A stretch of 64,000 nucleotides of DNA from Ramazzottius varieornatus (taxonomy: Eukaryota > Tardigrada > Eutardigrada > Parachela > Ramazzottiidae): positions 728,454-792,453 of the forward strand of contig BDGG01000011.1 of the NCBI GenBank assembly GCA_001949185.1, read 5' to 3'. The first letter of the stretch is position 1. Every line of letters starts with the position of its first letter. The position numbers and the translations under genes were made by a program. Below the pieces are notes generated by a model that was not told where the DNA came from, made no database searches, and worked only from the letters and a program-made list of their open reading frames with translations. Shown piece after piece: positions 22,801 to 35,300 of the stretch.

Positions 22801-25800
22801 GGTTCATTTTGCTTCTCGACCTGACGACCCAGCAGGCCCAGGCTGCTTTCAACCACGCCAAGTAAGAAAGGAAGAAGGCATTTAACAAGAAATCATTAAA
22901 ACCGCTCCACCAGAGCACCAAGTCTTGATGATCGACTTGTTTGGCCATTTTTCCATGATTTGTCTGCGATGATCTCAGAAAGGTTGGGTCCGGAAACGGC
23001 CCTGTTAATGACCACTGTAGAAGAAAGGCAGGTTGCAGTGGCCAGCTAATGACTGTAGCTCCGCAGCTTTGGTTTATTATATTTTGTTTCAACTCTTGTA
23101 GGTGCGTGCTGGAAAGCTTGGCCGTAAAGTCGCTGGGTAGCCGGTCACAAGAACGAGCTTGCATGATCGTAGCTATTCTACACATCGAAGAAGACGAGGT
23201 AGCAGAGAAGGTGCTAGAGGTACAGGAGCGGCTGATGGAAGAGGTGCAGCGTCTGTGTCAGGAGCGCAAAGTCCTCTTAGCTCTCTGTCACGTCCCCTCC
23301 GATGACAGCCATGGTTCATCCCTTCCCCTCCACACCTACACACCTTTGCTGCAGCTGTGCCAGCAGTATAAGCAGCGAGCGCTGATGGAGAACAGTTACG
23401 ACCGGGCATCCACAGCCACACTCAACAGCACCATTCCTTCCTTGTCCGACGAGGAAGCCGTCCTCATCAACAACCGTACGCACATCCAGTCAAGTTACTC
23501 TGAGTGCGAAGTGCAAATTGTATGTGTGTGTTTGTGACAGGGCATTACAAGAGTCGGTCGCTGGATAAAAAGTCACCCCTTTCCACTATCAAGACTGACG
23601 GCAGTCGCGCTTATCAACGTCACGGAGCTTTCGTCAATCAGGTCAACTCGGCCGAGAGCAGTGGCGGAGAGGAAAGCCCCACTTTCGGGACCTTCGGCTT
23701 GAAACCCTTGCTCAATGGACGAGCCAACACGACCGCCACCTCCTTTATCCACCTGAAGTAAGAGACCCAATGTTTCAACTGGGAGCTCCACACGACTGTT
23801 CTTCAAGTGGCGCGATTTTTCATTTGGGGTAACTGGGAGCATGCGCCACTTAGCAAACTCGATCAGATTGTTGTTTTGAGTGGCGCATTTTTGACATGCT
23901 ATTGGCGGAAGAGTGCGCCACTTGGGAAAACGCTGTTGTACGATAAGTTGGCCGGCCTCTTATACTTCGTACTATGGTTTCGGCTGGGAAGAAAAGGTGT
24001 TCTGACGTGGGTTGGGATGTTCTGATCGGGGCGCATGTACCTTGAAGCGTAGGACAACCTTGAACTTTATAACTCATTTAGCCGCGCACAGTGCATTCCC
24101 AAAATAGCGGTGATCGACCTGACCTAGCTTGCCTGACTTGCGTCGCGCACTCTGCTTGTTGACTTTATGAATATCGCTCACGACATGGCTATGTACGGTA
24201 CATGTACTGGGTATGTATGTGTGAATTGCTTGCTTACAGGAGTAGCAGTAGCTCTTCAGGAGAAACGTCAACAGCTCTGGCTCGCCTGACGCTCGACAGT
24301 TCCTTCGGTACTAGTAACGGCCACTTACGCGCCAGTCGCAGTTCCGAAGACATTCTCTCAACTGTCCAGCCAACAGCAGCCGGACCAACGCCGAGGCCTC
24401 GCCATCTGTCACCGGCACCACCGCCTGTCCCTCCCAGAGACCCGTCCACCGTCAACCACACTGGCAGCGTCCCTTCCGGTAAGCCCATTAGACCTTTGAG
24501 ACCTTTGTCGTGCGCTACTGCTTTGTTTTCGGGTGGAACTTTCGTCGAAAGCGTTTCCTCGAAGACGGTCAGGGCATCTAGATTCCGGGCCAATGTAGTA
24601 CGTTAGCACAGGCAATAGTATCACAGTGTAGTGCTGGGCAATCAGGCTTAATTATTGCAACAAAGAAGTGAGAAGAAATTCTCCGTAGGGCCAGTGTCCA
24701 CTTTTCTACATAATTCTTCCGATTTTACTCGTGGGAGGGTTCGCGTGAACTGTTTCCAGGCTGCTTCTAAACTTTCTGCGCGTCTAAAGTAGTTTACGGT
24801 TTACGATTCTGGTACCTGAAGCCTGTAACAGGAACAGGTGATTGGTAATGGGTTCTCTGAACGCTAACTGAAGTATCGCATGGTATGCAGATATCGGTGG
24901 TTACACGCCCGCGACACTCTCAAATGCTGGCTCTTGGAGTAGCGTTGTGTCGGTCGTTGAGTCGGCGGGTCAGCCGTCGCTCGCTCTCGGCCTTGAAAGA
25001 TCAGCCACGGCGTCTCGACCATCAACGGGTCTTCGCGTACCCGAGCATGCGCCCCGCCAAGCCTTTTCACGCTCCTCCTCGGCTATGGAGATGAGCAGTC
25101 CTCCCCTTCCTTCCTCGCCTGCTCTACCTACCAAACGTCCTGTCCATCCTTTCATTCGCGGCCTAACTCTGGGTTGGTACTCTTTCTTTCTGCTCCTTGC
25201 ATGTCTGCGTGCTTCTTCGTGGCTGTGAAAAGGGAAACTCGACAATGAACTCGACCAAATCGGTTTTTTGCAAGTGACGCACACGCCCAGCCAATAACTT
25301 TTAGAACGTGCGGCATTTGAGAAAGCGAAACTCGGCCTGATCGGTTTTCCAAGTGGCGCATGTCTAAGTGTTATCGGCTGGAAGCGTGCGCCGCATGGGA
25401 AGATCATCTTGACGGGTTCTCCGAGTGGCGCACGCTTTCAGCTACTAACAGTGGAAAGGTGCGGCACTTGGGAAGACAATCTTGTCGAGGTTGTTTACCG
25501 AGCTGCCCATTCAATATTCAGTACAGTCTGACACTTTCGTACTGTGCCGCTATATCGGGTTTCTCGTTAACGCTGCTTATCATATTCTTGTCGCTGTTTG
25601 TGTGTTTGCATGCGAGGTTCGTTATCACCGGTGCTTTATTTTCTCACCGTGTTGAATTTCGCCTCTCGTAATCGACAATCATGTGGTCATGAATGATTGT
25701 TCTGTCTTTTCACTCCGGACTAGGGTCTTTGCACAACCATAATTCCGTTGTATTACTTGCGGCGATCTACGTATTGTTTTCAGCCAGTGACATCCTATAC

Positions 25801-28623
25801 TAATTTCACCGTAACTTCACTTTATGTTTTTTTGTTCTATTCCACATGGTTTGTCCCGTTGAATTTCTCAATGGTAATTTCTATTTGAAATATACATAGC
25901 AAGGCAAGACGTCGTAATGGCAATTCTCTTGCAGCTTGGCAAGCTCGATCAACGGAAGAAACTTCCTTCGGACCATCCAACATGCTGTCGTCCGTCAGCA
26001 GTCCCCGCGGTACTTCCGCTCTCAGCGACAAGTCTTCGGCTAACCGTCTCGTTGGTCGGTTGACTAGCGGTGGACGGTACACGGCCTTCATCGATCAGCT
26101 GAACGCCAACATTCACGCCGCCACTCGCGGGACTTCGCAATCCTCTCCGGCGCCATCGCCCACCGCTCCCTTGGCCTTGCCTGAACTGACGGAAGATCGG
26201 GTCGACGCTGATGGCGGTTCAGCACCTTCTTCGCAGGCCTGGTCGGCCTCGTGGCAAGAAGTGACGGATCGACACTTCTTGGGTGGACTGAAGAAGAAGA
26301 ACAAGGAGCTCAAGCCGCCAGACCGCAGCGCTTTCCGAAGAATAGTAGCGCCCAAGCTGACTTCGGATAACATTCAGCACTGTCACAGCTTCTCCCACGA
26401 CACTGATGTCCTCTCTCCAACAGGTAATGTAACCATACTTTTGCTTCGGCTATGCTACTGCGCGCTTTCGACGCTTCATTTGAGTCTCGACAAGATCTTT
26501 TTTCCAAGTGGCGTAAGCTTACCGCCAATAACACTGGCAAGATGCGCCAGTTGGAATAACATTATCATCGAGTTTTCCAAGTGGCGCACGGACCCAGTTA
26601 ATAACACTGGAAACATGCGCTGCTTAGGGAAACAGTTCAATCGAGTTCGTTCGCAGATCTTCCATTAAAAACTCACATTTCTTTTGACTTTTCCTTAACA
26701 GCTGAAACGGTTCGCTATCCTACGCGAGCTTCGTTGCCTGACGAGTCGCACTCGCGGGACAACTCGTACAGTAAAGGCCCGAAAAGTGGCCATGCGCTCA
26801 GCCTGCTGCAATCACCGCTTGATGACAATGTGTTCTTTCCAGCGCCTCCTGCTGCTGCTGCTTGTGAGTAGTGCTCGATAGCTATTTTCATTTCATTTGC
26901 GCCATTTTATGACTATTATTTTCCTATTATGTTGGCTTTGCCCTTGAGCTTGTAATTTGGCTCGGCTGTCTTGCATATTAAACTGCCACTCATTGGTCTG
27001 TTCCTTTACTTCAGCCGGTAACGAGGACAACATGAAGAACGGCAGTAAAATCAACGTAAGTATCTTGTTCTTGTTGTCACTTTTGATAGTTTGATCAACC
27101 AGTATTTTCCCTGTTACGTAGAAATCCGTCAAACCGAAACGTGAGAAGGAGAACAAGTCTTCCCTGAAGAAATCCAAAGAAGTACAAACAGAAATGGTGA
27201 TGATTTTCTCGTTACAGTACGTGCAACCATTGCTTGTTGTCCTTGTAGAAGAAGAAAAAGGTAGAGCGAACCTTTGAGTCCTTTGCCCAATCGCCCGATA
27301 ATCCCGTGCCACTCTTTGTGGAACTTTGCACCAAGTTCATCGAAGCGAAAGGTGAGAAAAAATTTTCTTTATTACTTTTGATGGTAATCAAAGCGCACTC
27401 GACTTCAGGTATCGAGACAGAAGGTATTTACCGGGTATCGGGTAGTCGCGTCCACGCCGATGGCTTGCTGGCCAAGTTCTTGAGCAACCCAACAGCCTCT
27501 CTAGACCTGGCTGCAATGGATATTCCCATCTACAATGTCACGACGGCCCTCAAGACTTTCCTGACTGACCACCTTCCACCATTAATTCCACAGTCCGTTG
27601 TTGACGAACTGCACGGCCTAGCCTGTAAGTATACACGTCCTGCACCAGTTTTGGGAGTGATTTATAACCTCGGAAAGATCGTTTACTCAAGTGGCGCACA
27701 GTCGTAGCATAATTGGCTGATCTGGTGCGCCATTTGGAATGTCGACAAGTTTGTTCTCCTAGGTGGCGCACGTTTCAGTGGCCGTGAGCGTGCGCCACTT
27801 GGCGTAACGATACTTATGTGTTCGCCCTTTTTCTACGCAGTACTCCGTACCAGTCGAGGCCGTGCTCGACACGCACTTGACGTGGTGTTCTAGCAAAATG
27901 GCAGAACTGACTCCGCAATCAGAAAAAATCAGCACGATTGCTACCAACCATCGAAAGCTCGTTGCTTAATGTAGTCTTACCTGTTTCCCTTCTCCAGTTA
28001 CCACCGACAAGGCTCAGCGCATCCACATGGTCAAATGCGCCCTTGCCCACCTTAGCGTTCCACACTTCCAGTGCCTCAAATACATCTTTGCTCACCTGCA
28101 ACGGTAAGAAAGACTTACCTTTCTGCACAGCAGCTTTGCTTATACTTGTGAGCATGTTGTTGGCAGGATAGCACAGCACAGTAGGCAGAACAAGATGGAC
28201 GTTCACAACCTGACAGTGTGCCTCTGGCCGACCCTCTGTCCCATCGAGCTCCCTCAAGACATGGCCGGCTTCGAAGGTATCCGCATGGAAGTCTCGGAAG
28301 TCCTCTCCACCATCATCAGCGAACACGACCGTATCTTCTTTCCGTCCCACGCATTCTCTCCCACTTCGACCCTCGAACGCAGCGGTCCCCAGCTGAGCAC
28401 GGCCTTGGCTCAGGAAGCCGCGCAAGCAGTCCGCCAACGGTCCGTCGCTCGCATTCAGCCCAAGGCTGTGCCCGACACGGCCTCGTCAGAGTCCAGCACT
28501 TCCTCCACGCCCCACCTTGGCATACCCGCCATGCTGCACGCTTCGTCAGCTTCACTACCGGGCCCCTCCTCTTCAGCCACCAGAGATGCTCTCCAATCTA
28601 GTCTCAAAAGCATGCAAGTTTGA
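16843..28623 (+). CDS. ARHGAP35/ARHGAP5-like: p190 Rho GTPase-activating protein
   Basis: Exons: 16843-17188, 17257-17363, 17661-17763, 18234-18563, 18826-19108, 19183-19347, 19610-19921, 20589-21119, 21177-21300, 21553-21712, 21871-22264, 22529-22861, 23102-23475, 23541-23757, 24240-24478, 24891-25172, 25935-26423, 26702-26863, 27015-27055, 27122-27196, 27249-27351, 27409-27624, 27998-28103 and 28167-28623. They sum to exactly 1983 codons. Order of domains follows the p190 family: an N-terminal GTPase-like domain (P-loop GGPGKS near residue 75, later VETSAHRNVNVDAAF), FF-type helical repeats (exons 5-8), two pseudo-GTPase segments (exons 9-13), a Ser/Pro-rich linker and a C-terminal RhoGAP domain. 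The GAP domain has the arginine finger in GIETEGIYRVSG (about R1732) and the NLTVCLWPTL motif. The protein should stimulate GTP hydrolysis by Rho and act in actin control and adhesion. The P-loop is preceded by a longer insertion than in vertebrates. Eleven introns carry one hairpin locus each. Confidence 0.93.
17415..17531. repeat. palindromic hairpin element, locus 11 (one unit)
   Basis: p190RhoGAP intron 2. Full-length copy with outer arms AGCTCGGCAAACAAACTTGG and AAGTTTGTTTGCTGAATTC. Confidence 0.9.
18019..18137. repeat. palindromic hairpin element, locus 12 (one unit)
   Basis: p190RhoGAP intron 3. Left arm CGAACTCGACAAGATCGTTT, right arm AGTCTTGTCGAGTTTGTTTT; the outer right end is interrupted before GAGCTC. 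Confidence 0.9.
18608..18792. repeat. palindromic hairpin element, locus 13 (two units)
   Basis: p190RhoGAP intron 4; hairpins at about 18630-18675 and 18707-18755. Confidence 0.88.
19397..19575. repeat. palindromic hairpin element, locus 14 (two units)
   Basis: p190RhoGAP intron 6. The second unit has drifted (CTAGCGCGAGC / GCGTGCGTAACTT) while the outer arms remain. Confidence 0.87.
20371..20549. repeat. palindromic hairpin element, locus 15 (two units)
   Basis: p190RhoGAP intron 7, close to the downstream acceptor; right outer arm CTTCGAGGTTGTCTTGCCTAG. Confidence 0.87.
21311..21507. repeat. palindromic hairpin element, locus 16 (two units)
   Basis: p190RhoGAP intron 9, starting about ten bases after the donor. 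Confidence 0.9.
22285..22483. repeat. palindromic hairpin element, locus 17 (two units)
   Basis: p190RhoGAP intron 11; fills most of the 264-base intron. Confidence 0.9.
23780..23961. repeat. palindromic hairpin element, locus 18 (two units)
   Basis: p190RhoGAP intron 14. Left end GGGAGCTCCACACGACTGTT; hairpins at about 23804-23850 and 23879-23922. Confidence 0.9.
25234..25508. repeat. palindromic hairpin element, locus 19 (three units)
   Basis: p190RhoGAP intron 16. Three hairpins in series at about 25271-25319, 25350-25392 and 25423-25470, with both outer arms. One of the longest loci. Confidence 0.92.
26481..26655. repeat. palindromic hairpin element, locus 20 (two units)
   Basis: p190RhoGAP intron 17; hairpins at about 26504-26553 and 26579-26628. 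Confidence 0.9.
27668..27812. repeat. palindromic hairpin element, locus 21 (two units)
   Basis: p190RhoGAP intron 22, between the donor after the arginine-finger exon and a decoy acceptor at 27840. Confidence 0.9.
27823..27890. repeat. partial copy of a second repeat family
   Basis: GCCCTTTTTCTACG followed by ...GAGGCCGTGCTCGACACGCACTTGA matches the left half of the inverted-repeat element at 31067-31151. Its end creates an acceptor-like TTTTTCTACGCAG within the RhoGAP intron. Use of that acceptor would read 17 codons to a stop. Confidence 0.6.
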
Positions 28624-28820
28624 TCCGCAAACGATTTCCGTTTTTATTCCTACAGCATTTCTCTTTTTAGTCTTTTATCTGTACAAACCCTTTCTACGTG
28701 GTTTTTGTACGGTACCGACCGAAGTTCAGACTATTCCACTTTCTGATTTTTATCTTTTTACGACTGACTATTCAGTTTCTTTTTTCACGAGCTTTCACTA
28801 CAAAGACAGTAGAGTTACGA

Positions 28821-29041
28821 TATTCTAGCAGATCGTTTTTCACAGTGGCGCACGCGTCCCTCCGAAAACCTGCGCCACTTGGGAAAATAGTCCTGTTGAG
28901 TGTTGCAAGTGGTGCTCGATTCCAGCTATCACCACTCACAGTTTGCGCCACTTGGGAAGACAGTCTTGTCGAGTGTTTTCAGTGGCGCACGTTTCCAGTT
29001 AGTATCAATGGAAGCGTGCGCCACTTGGGAGATCAAGCTGA
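28821..29041. repeat. palindromic hairpin element, locus 22 (three units)
   Basis: Fills part of the gap between the convergent p190RhoGAP and PDZ-RhoGEF genes. The second unit has GTGGTGCTC in place of GTGGCGCAC. Confidence 0.9.
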
Positions 29042-29378
29042 TTCATTTCAGTAGACGGACAAAGTGACAAACTATGTCCATCGAATCAAAAGGAAGAGGC
29101 AGGGAATGAAGTTGAGAAAGAAGCTGAGACACAAAATGGAGAGAGAAAGAGAGAGATTGCTGGCTAGATCGCAAAAAGGCTTTGTCGGGTAAAAGGATTT
29201 CCTTGCAGATCAGTCATAAAGCACAAACCATCGCTTCCCACCCAGCTGAGACTGGAAGTCAACTGCTGGCGAGAAACACTAGATGAAAACAGGAATAATA
29301 ATGGTCGTTTGACTCTTTCGCTTCGTATGTACAGATAAAACATAATTTTCAGGCACCCAGTGTCACAGGAGAAACCTA

Positions 29379-32300
29379 CTACAAGTGCTGGACTTGTTCC
29401 AGCGGACTGACATTGCCCACAACGTTCTCCGCCACTTCCTCCTTGCCTTCGGGTTCTTTAGGCGCATCTGCTTTCACACTGACCACCACTTCGTCACCGT
29501 CAAGGGGAACAGGTGTTGGCTGACTTACCACTTCCACTTGTTCCTCTTGGGTCATTTCTTCTTCCAGAGTGGAGCCGGAGGAGGTTGGGCGAGTGGTGGT
29601 ATCTTCGTTGGACGAGGCTCGCGTTTCGGCCCGAAGCGAATCCAGCTCGTCCTTGGTCACTCGCAGCTGCCAGGATAGGCGGTCCTTCTCGTGCTCCTGT
29701 TCAGCCACCATGCGAAGAAGGGTGGTCAGTTGTCGGTGGAGGTGTCCAACGACGGGCTGCAGATCCTCGGCGGCGATCAGTGGGCGCTGACTGTGCGTTT
29801 GCACAGCCGAGTCCACTGTCGACGAGGACGTTGAAGGAGCATGGTCGACCTGGTCGATGGTGGTCGTGACCGAGAAGCTGTCCAGGCGTTGCCGTTGAAC
29901 GATCAATTCTTCTTCCTGGCTGACCGTCAGCGAGTCTTTGACTAGCCTGGTCAGCTGGGCGATGTTCTGCATCAGATGATGCATGACGCTCTTGACGCTT
30001 CGCCGACTCTGCTGTACTGCTTCCACTTCTTCGTCTTCATCGTCCAGGTTAGACGACGGACTGTCGACGGGGAAACCTAAAATACGAGAGACTAACCTGG
30101 ACTTTTGTTCCAGTGCTTCTTCGAGCATGTCATCTCGACGCTTCAGCTCCTGCATGGGAGAGAAAATTAAGTGGGCGTCATCCATGACACAGGTGGCTTC
30201 TGTGACGATGATGTCGGCTGGTGTTAACAGCTGTACTTCCTCTTCCTCATCATCTTCATCGTCTTCAACGTCGCTAGGCTCTCTTTCTGTCCATGGATGC
30301 TGCGGTCGAAGCCCACTTAAAGGGTCCAGGGCACCACCCTGTAGCATAACCTGAGGGTCCAAGGCACCGGACTGCGTGAAGCTCAAAGGGTCCACAGCAC
30401 CAGGCTTGCCGCCACCAACCGCGAGATCCAGGGGTGGAGCTAACTGCCCAGGGACAGCCAGCACGGATCCGACGGTGGAGGGAGTGGCCGTTACCGGGAT
30501 GACTTCCGGTATGGATTCGTAGCAGTTGGTGTTGCGGCTGACAGCGGCCAGGATGTAGCGCTTCCACAAATTCTTTTCGGTGGTGGAGTTGGCCACCAGC
30601 TCGTACATTTGAGCACCGTTGTCGGTGGAGAGAAAGAGGAAGAAGGCTTTGGGATCGGTGGCCACGTCGCGGACCGACAGGCCGTCCAGTGTCAGGACAG
30701 GTGCCCAAGAACGGCTGGTGAAGCTCTCGCTGCGCTTGTTCTCGTTGATGCCAGCTACAGGGGGAGTGTGGAACTTGAGGAGAAGCTTGTCGTCTTGCTT
30801 GGTGACCAATAGCAGGATCTTGTTGAGAAGGATGACGTGTAGGTCGACCGTCTTGGTCTTGCTCAAGCGCCACGTCAGGTCGCCATCGTGCAGCAATCGG
30901 TATTGTGACAAGTCCAAACTCTGCAATAGGGTAATGATTAAAAATTTACCTCCAGTGTCATGTACCATGAAGAGAGTACGTATGATTTCGATTCACTGAT
31001 TGGTTTTCTTGACAGAGAAGGACGCAGCTGTGGGAAATTACTATTTCGACAAACGCTGGACAAATTGTGCCCTTTTTCTACGAAATAAAGTGAACGTCTC
31101 AAGGCCGTGCCCGGCGCAGACTTGATAAGTCTTGATCGTAGAAAAAGGGCAAACGTACGCAGCGCATAAACGAGCTCACGCCGACTGGGCCGAGGTGTTT
31201 CTTACCCTGTGGTCCAGAGCCAGTTTGTGTTGGGACTTGATGAAGGAAGTCATGTCGATGCGATCCTGCAGTTCTCGTAGACGGTTCTTGTTGTTTGTTT
31301 CGGAGATGGCTTGGTTGACGTAGTCCAAGGTCGTTCGACAAGCTGTCAGCGCGTCTTGAAGCCTCTGGTACTCAATCTTCTCTTCGTCCGTCTCATCTGA
31401 AGAAAAACACCTCGAATTTAGATCAAATTATTCCTATTTTTAAAACCACATTTCAGTCTTTTGAGAGCTCGGCCTTCAGATTCGATAAAATTGCTTTTCA
31501 AAGTGGCGCATGTCTGCGGTGTTACTGGCTAACACCGTGCGCCGCCTGGGAAAGCGATCCTGTCGAGCTTTCGATTGTCCAAGTCTCATTCGACAGTCTC
31601 ATTCGACAGTCCCATTTGTTTCCACGTACTGGGGGTGTATTTGAGCAGGCTCTCCAACAAGAGCGGATACTTGGTGAGCCTCTGCATGCCGGTGGGAATG
31701 ATGTCTTTCAGCTGCAGTCGGCGACAAAGCGGGTTGGCCGCTGCTTCGTGCAGGAACTGAACCAGTCGGCCATTCTTGTGTTGACTATTCTTCAGGGCTT
31801 CCAGGCTGGCTGTTTGGTTGTGACAGAAGGCCGCGGCGGCAGTGCGGAAGGTGGAGCCGTTATCGCCGGCAAACCTGTTGAGCAGGATATCACCCACACT
31901 GCCGATCAACCCTTGAGAACGCTTGAGGACTTTCATCTGACGATTCAGCTCGGAATGCAGCGTCGTCATCTCTTCCAGGTTGGCGAAGATCTGCGCGATA
32001 AGCTCGTCGGGAAGGAGCTTCTCTTTTAGCATTGGCTGGTAGAAGACTTTACACAAAACCTGTCGAAAAAAAGAACGTCAAAAATATTCCGCAGCTGGGC
32101 GTACTAGCTAAAAAAGACTCCTCTCCCGAATTTGGGGTACGCTTTCGGGGAGCTGGTAGAATGCACGAGCCACTTAAAAAGCAACTTGTCAAGTTTGTCC
32201 GAGTGGCGCATAAACTCGAAGCTAGTAGCTAGAAACGTGCGCCACTTGGAATATCCGACAAGATTTTCCTCCCAAGTGGCGCCCATGTTCGAAGTTACTG

Positions 32301-35300
32301 GCTGCAAGTATGCGCCACTTGGAGGAACAATCCTGTCGAATTTCTCCAAGAGCTACCATGTCGAGTTGGGCTGGAGTCGAGAAGAGAACCATACCTTTAG
32401 ATTGCGAACATGGGTTTGTTCAGTGTGAAAGAGTTCAGCCAGAACTTCTTGGCGCTTCTTCTGTTGGGAAGTCAACCCCTGAACGGTGGCCGGTTCGACG
32501 GAAGCTTGCCAAGAGGGAATGTGTTCCGGATCAGCTTCAAAGTCTGAATCGTCATCAGCAATGTCCATGGTGAAATGCAGGCTTCCGCTGTGGCTGGTGG
32601 ACTGTGACAGCGACGACGAAGACATACCGATACCTGCAAGCACCCAATGTCCACATGACAGCGAAGTTCATGCACAGTTTTTACCGGACATACCTAGGTC
32701 GCCGCTGCTAGTTTCTCCGTTATCGTTACTTTCGCCGGAGCGATGGAAGTGTGCCGGGTCGGATTTCTTCCTGACACCGGCTCCTTTGGCCAAGTTGCTC
32801 TTGCGGTTGTGCGTCGACTTGAGTGATTCCGAGCGGCCAACGACGGTCAGTGGAGGCGCTTTAGACTGTTGGGCGGAAGTCGTAGCGGGATCTGGTGGTG
32901 GACCCATCTCGCCCACTTTGCCCGACTCGAACTGGTGGACCACCTTGTTGACGTACGAACCGACAGGTGCGTGACTTCCTTCCAGCTGTTCCGTCGAACC
33001 CAGATGATCAGCTTTGTCGTCCTCTTCCTTCTCGTCGTGAGACTTTCGGGCATTCGATACTGCAAACGAACAAGATGGCGTTGACTACTTTGAGACCAGT
33101 GTCCTTTTCGGGCATGAAGAAAACGTCGAAAGAAAGACTGGGCACACCGGGGGCAAGACTCTTTTCCCAAGTGGCGCGTGCATAAACCCGAAAACACTGC
33201 AGCAGTGCGCCACTGGAAAAGCATCTTCGCGAACTTGATTTTCCAAGGGGCGCACGTCTTCAGTCTTATTGCCTGATAACGTGCGCCACTTGGCAAGAAA
33301 GATCTCGTCGAGTAGATGCTTGCCTAAGGTCCCCAAAGTCAAATAGATCATGATTGTACTAGCGAGGATTTGCATATCAATGAGAGGAAAGAGACATCAA
33401 GTCAAGTGGTGGTAAGACTTACTGGCAGTTGGGCTGTTGTTTGAGCGTTTGCGGCCAAAGAGGCCGAAAGAGTCCATAGAGATGAAGGAGCGTCGTAGTT
33501 CCTTCTTGTCTCCCACACAAGCCTCCTCAATGTTCTTCACACAAGCCCGGTGAGCCGTGTACTCACAGGCTATACACTGGTAACCTTGAGGAGCCACTCC
33601 CCACATGACATCGCCACATTGCGTGCAGTGGAGGATGGTTGTCGACAACGCCACCGCTGCAAACTGATGTCCGCTCACCGTGATGTTCTTCTTCCGATCC
33701 TTCAGCTTGAACCTATAAAAAACCACAGATGCGCCGACATTTCCTCGAAGGACAGAAGACCTGATAAATTCTGCACGCTGTTCTGTTTTGAAGCTCGGCG
33801 AAGAAACTCGACAAGACTGTCTTTCCAAAGTGGCGCACACCTTCAGCCAACAACACCGAAGACGTGCGTCGCTTGGGAAAACGTCCTAACCAAGTCAGAT
33901 ACGCCAACACAGAACAAAATTCTTCGAGACCACCTACACACAATTCCGTTCAGTCTGGCGACATGATTTTCTAAAACTAATTCAGGTTCAAATCAAGGCA
34001 TCAAAAGTGGAAACGGCAAAATTCCGACCTGTATCCAACCTTTTTTCAAAGTGCACGTTGAACCGCAATGGAAGGCAAAGCTCAAAAATTCTAGGCTGTC
34101 GGTCACTGGCAAAATGGCATCGGATGCGCACTAATAAACTTTGCGACAGATATCTTCTGTACAAGCACGTTCTGCGTACTCTAGGGGAGAAACGTGTTTA
34201 CAACGGTGCAAATTATGATGGAAGAGACCGCTCGATGCTGTCGGGTGCCGGCGGCGAAGAAGCGCGGCGATCATTTGACACTACGAGAGTGTTATACGAG
34301 ACGGCTTACTCAGTCAAGCATAGCTTGGGACATTCTTGGCAAGCCACATCCCAAAATCTCGTACACAAGTTCACTGCACCAGAAATCAGCCCGCAGGAAT
34401 AATTAACACTGTCGGCCTTGTCAACTCCTCAGCACAACTAATACCGCCATCACATCCCGCGGGATTTGCTCTAAAGTAAGCCCACTTGATTCATGAATAG
34501 AAAGCCCTTGAAGGAGGCGGGAAGCTTGCGTGTCTAATAGCCGCGTTATAAAAGGACGGACAAAAAACACTCAACATGTACTCTGATGAAACTTTGATTG
34601 CAAAGCCATTATTATCGAAATACTTCTAGGAAGACACGCCACCCCTTCCATACGTCACACACGGACAACGTTCGGTAGTTTAAGATTCCACATAGCCTCT
34701 CAAGTTTCTTGCTCGAGTACTTCCTTACTTTTTGCTCTGCTTTTCGCTATACGAGTTTGAGCTTTCTGGACTTTTTGTGGAGAGAAAGTAGACTTACTTG
34801 GACTTGTCTTTTTGGAGAAGCAAGGGCCACTTGTCGACCAAGTAGGTCCCATCAGCTCTAGAGACGGCCTTAATGCCGTTGAATTTAAGAAAGGTAGCCA
34901 AGGCACACGCCAGCGCCGCCTCTCGGTCACAGCGATTCTCCGGCTCTTCTGGCGCTTTCATATCCGTCAAAGCTTCCAAGTGTGGTGCCAACAAGGTCTC
35001 TGCCACTTCTCGGGACTGGTCGGCAGAGTTGACTGCTTTGGCCAGCTCCGCTTCACTCGGTCCATACAGTCCTACACAACAAGCCTCGCTGGAAACTGAA
35101 TAGAACAAGACCGCTTTTCCAAGTGGCGCACGCTTCCGGCTAGTAACGCTGGCAGCATGCGCCACTTGAAAGAAGGAAACTCGGCAAGATGGTTACTTCA
35201 AAGTGGCGCATGTTGTCAGCCAGTAACACAGGGACCTTGCGCCAGTTGGGAAAACGATCTTGTCGGGTTTCTTTGCCGAGCTCTAAACTGATGTGAAAGA

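Noticed and set aside
25234-25508. Regularly spaced palindromic repeats as a CRISPR array
   Set aside because: Units vary in sequence and spacing, lie in introns of animal genes, and no cas genes are present. They are fold-back elements.
28218-28601. A 127-codon frame in the last RhoGAP exon
   Set aside because: It overlaps the real frame in another phase, and the real frame joins the RhoGAP domain and ends at 28623.
29385-30999. Several plus-strand frames of 70-126 codons opposite the RhoGEF C-terminus
   Set aside because: They are antisense shadows of a 1.5 kb minus-strand coding exon with PH domain and no splice or domain support of their own.
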